Of a stretch of DNA of 64,000 nucleotides, positions 62,383-64,000 are shown piece by piece. The position numbers and the translations under genes were made by a program. Every line of letters starts with the position of its first letter. The stretch's first letter is position 1. Source of the DNA: DATAES01 sp963721305 (GTDB lineage: Bacteria; Actinomycetota; Acidimicrobiia; Acidimicrobiales; JACDCH01); NCBI GenBank assembly GCA_963721305.1, contig CAVRIR010000005.1, forward strand, positions 434,001 to 498,000. Direction: 5' to 3'. The notes under the pieces are model-generated. The model was not told where the DNA came from, did no database searches, and worked only from the letters and a program-made list of their open reading frames with translations.

Positions 62383-63599
62383 GGCGCACGTCCCAACAAC
62401 TCGATCGCATTGTCGTGCATGATCCGCTGCACGGCGGGCTCGTCGAACCCAGCGAGCTCTTGCTCGAAGTCGAGTGGCTGCGCCACGCCTTCACCATGCG
62501 GCCAATCGGAGCCGAACAGGATGTGCTCGACACCGATGAGCTCGGCCAGCGCGCCGAGATCCTCTTCGAGATACGGCGTGACCCAGACATGGCGCCGGAT
62601 CGTGTCGACCGGATCCTCCGCGAACGCCCACGGCGTCTGGTTGGCCTGCTTGCGCAAGTGTTTGACGAGCACGTGCATCCAGTCCGACCCGTTCTCGATG
62701 CTGGCGACGCGCAGTGCGGGATGTCGTTTGAACACGCCGTGCACGACGAGCGCGGCGACGGTGTCGTGGATCGCACGTCCTTCGGTCAGCACATGACCGA
62801 GCGGATCGCTCTTACCGAACCCGAAGTCAGGCCGGCCACCCCACGCAGACCCGAACCGCGCCTCGTACCCGCTGTCACCGAGATGGAACGCAACCGGGAC
62901 GTTCGCCTCGGCGATCCGCGCCCAGACGGGATCGTGCAACTTGTCACCGAGCGATCGGCTCGTTCCGTTCGGGCCCGGTACGGGCGCTGGACGGACGTGG
63001 ATGACACGCGCACCTCGCTCGAGCAACGACTCGACCTCCGCGACGGCGGCATCGGGGTCGGCGAGCGACAGCATCGGCGCGGCGACGATGCGACGGTCGA
63101 AGTCGAAGCCCCAGTCGTCCTCCAGCCAACGGTTGAACGCGGACATGCTCGCCATGGTCGCGGCAACGTCGTTGCGCAGCGCCTCCTCGACACCGCACCC
63201 GAGTGTCGGGAACAGCAGCGCCGCGCCCAACCCCTGCTCGTCCATCACGGCGATCCGCTTGTCTCGGTTCTGGTACTCCTCCCGCAACGGCTCGACCTGC
63301 ATGAGCGATCGCGGATCGACGTCTTCGGGTATCCGGCCGCGAAAGAGCGCGTCGAGACAGCCGGGCACGATGATCGGATCGAACGTCGGGTTCGGCACGA
63401 AGCCGTTCACCTTGCCGCCCATGAGCAGGTACACCCGCTTGCCATCCTGAACCGGTCGCACGCCGCGATCCTTGAACTTCGGGTCGAGATGACGGGTGAA
63501 CGCGTCGAGCGTCTCGTAGTAGTGGTTGTCCGCGTCGATCGGCCTGGCGTCCACGGCGCGCTCCCTTCCAACGCCGGTGGCGGCGCTCTCGATGTTCAT
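62379..63599 (-). CDS. Amidohydrolase-2 family TIM-barrel metal enzyme
   Basis: 406 residues. DADNHYYETLDAFTRHLDP provides the first metal strand, NVPVAFHLGDSGY a His, RVASIENGSDWMHVLVKHL the barrel Glu region, and HILFGSDWPHGEGVAQPLDF the late Asp. This is the same superfamily branch as the 47015-48226 gene but clearly not a duplicate (different N-terminus and spacing). Such enzymes often pair with acyl-CoA dehydrogenases in actinobacterial catabolic clusters; the 4-base overlap with the downstream gene supports a shared pathway. Confidence 0.88.
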   Translation of the reverse strand: MNIESAATGVGRERAVDARPIDADNHYYETLDAFTRHLDPKFKDRGVRPVQDGKRVYLLMGGKVNGFVPNPTFDPIIVPGCLDALFRGRIPEDVDPRSLMQVEPLREEYQNRDKRIAVMDEQGLGAALLFPTLGCGVEEALRNDVAATMASMSAFNRWLEDDWGFDFDRRIVAAPMLSLADPDAAVAEVESLLERGARVIHVRPAPVPGPNGTSRSLGDKLHDPVWARIAEANVPVAFHLGDSGYEARFGSAWGGRPDFGFGKSDPLGHVLTEGRAIHDTVAALVVHGVFKRHPALRVASIENGSDWMHVLVKHLRKQANQTPWAFAEDPVDTIRRHVWVTPYLEEDLGALAELIGVEHILFGSDWPHGEGVAQPLDFEQELAGFDEPAVQRIMHDNAIELLGRAP

Positions 63600-63646
63600 T
63601 CGTCCGGTCGTTTCATCTCAGACCGGTTCGTCTCGACCGGTTCATC

Positions 63647-64000
63647 TCAGACCGAAGCCTCGGCGTGCAATCCGCCGGCGAGGGCCTGCACCTGTGCGGC
63701 TCGAAACTCGCGCGTGACGCCGCTCCTCGGACTCACACTGTCGAAACCGTGGAATGCGCCGTCGACGATGCGCACCTCGCAGTCGACGCCCGCGGCACGT
63801 AAGCGCTCGGCGTATGCGAGGTCCTCGTCGTAGAAGAGATCGAGGGTGCCGACGCCGATCCACGCCGGCGGAAGACCGGCCAGATCCTCATGACGCGAAG
63901 GCGCGGCGATGCCGCTGATGTCCCGCGACCCGGGCGGCGCGCCGAGATAGCTCGTCCATCCGAAGCGGTTGGCCTTGTTGTTCCACAACCGGAAGTTGCG
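63647..64000 (-). CDS. Alpha/beta hydrolase (HSL/lipase-like), 5' part beyond window
   Basis: The frame is open to the window edge, so only the C-terminal part of about 118 residues is seen. WNNKANRFGWTSYLGAPPGS, GLPPAWIGVGTLDLFYDEDL (catalytic Asp in GTLDLFYDE) and VDGAFHGFDSVSP (catalytic His in AFHGF) match the hormone-sensitive-lipase-type alpha/beta hydrolase-3 family. The nucleophile Ser would be upstream. It lies upstream of the amidohydrolase and is probably in the same operon, with a 47-base gap. Confidence 0.88.
   Translation of the reverse strand, partial: RNFRLWNNKANRFGWTSYLGAPPGSRDISGIAAPSRHEDLAGLPPAWIGVGTLDLFYDEDLAYAERLRAAGVDCEVRIVDGAFHGFDSVSPRSGVTREFRAAQVQALAGGLHAEASV

Noticed and set aside
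62415..63833. A 472-codon frame antisense to the amidohydrolase gene
   Set aside because: Shadow of a gene with clear metal-site motifs; no domain of its own.
1..64000. CRISPR arrays, transposases, integrases, toxin-antitoxin or defence systems
   Set aside because: No spaced direct repeats, terminal inverted repeats with transposase genes, or defence-type domains were seen.

Overview
The window is high-GC DNA from an actinobacterium, most likely an uncultured Acidimicrobiia-type lineage. This rests on gene content and is not proven by a marker gene: cyclase-fused LuxR/AAA regulators, TIGR03086 and FABP-like proteins, an ECF sigma/anti-sigma pair, cytochrome bd, LivK-type lipoproteins and many GTG/TTG starts. 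I found no rRNA, convincing tRNA, insertion sequence, integrase, phage gene or CRISPR array. About 45 coding regions are called.

Layout. 1-8.2 kb holds a truncated AAA/cyclase protein, a ferritin-like protein, a peptidoglycan-binding protein, a tyrosine phosphatase, a membrane protein and a patatin. 8.3-15.3 kb has a hydrolase-cyclase fusion, a decayed stretch, a cytosolic-looking substrate-binding protein behind a small frameshifted gene, and a large cyclase/LuxR regulator. 15.5-20.4 kb has a wrecked sulfatase, a flippase-like membrane protein, a flavodoxin-like reductase and an ABC1 kinase. 20.4-23.2 kb is an ECF sigma/anti-sigma/lipoprotein operon facing a secreted protein gene. The two are driven by identical divergent promoter elements (TGAAC-N17-CGTAGTCC). 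23.3-32.9 kb holds housekeeping and accessory enzymes: DUF2252, a sulfite-oxidase-like molybdoenzyme with a flavin reductase, a DEAD-box helicase, a phosphatase, an FAD oxidoreductase, GNAT and VOC proteins. 32.9-34.1 kb is a scar where a DinB gene and an MFS transporter were cut at one shared breakpoint.

37.1-46.0 kb is a compact seven-gene minus-strand operon: glucose-dehydrogenase-like SDR, NDH-2, aldose 1-epimerase, GH15 trehalase/glucoamylase, GMC oxidoreductase, CydA and CydB. It reads as a route from a glucoside to glucose, with oxidation, NADH re-oxidation and quinol oxidation by cytochrome bd. 47.0-55.7 kb is a second minus-strand operon: Rieske oxygenase, LivK lipoprotein, an unusual MFS-LivF fusion, a LivH-LivM-LivG fusion and an amidohydrolase. 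55.8-64 kb continues with catabolic-type genes (TetR, double VOC, SDR, acyl-CoA dehydrogenase, amidohydrolase, alpha/beta hydrolase). It also holds a two-gene unit of a His-rich exported protein and a CopC-CopD fusion that lacks a standard start codon.

Seven otherwise well-preserved genes carry one single-base frameshift each. The sulfatase, MFS, DinB and one TetR gene show larger losses. The first group may be assembly error; the second looks like real decay.
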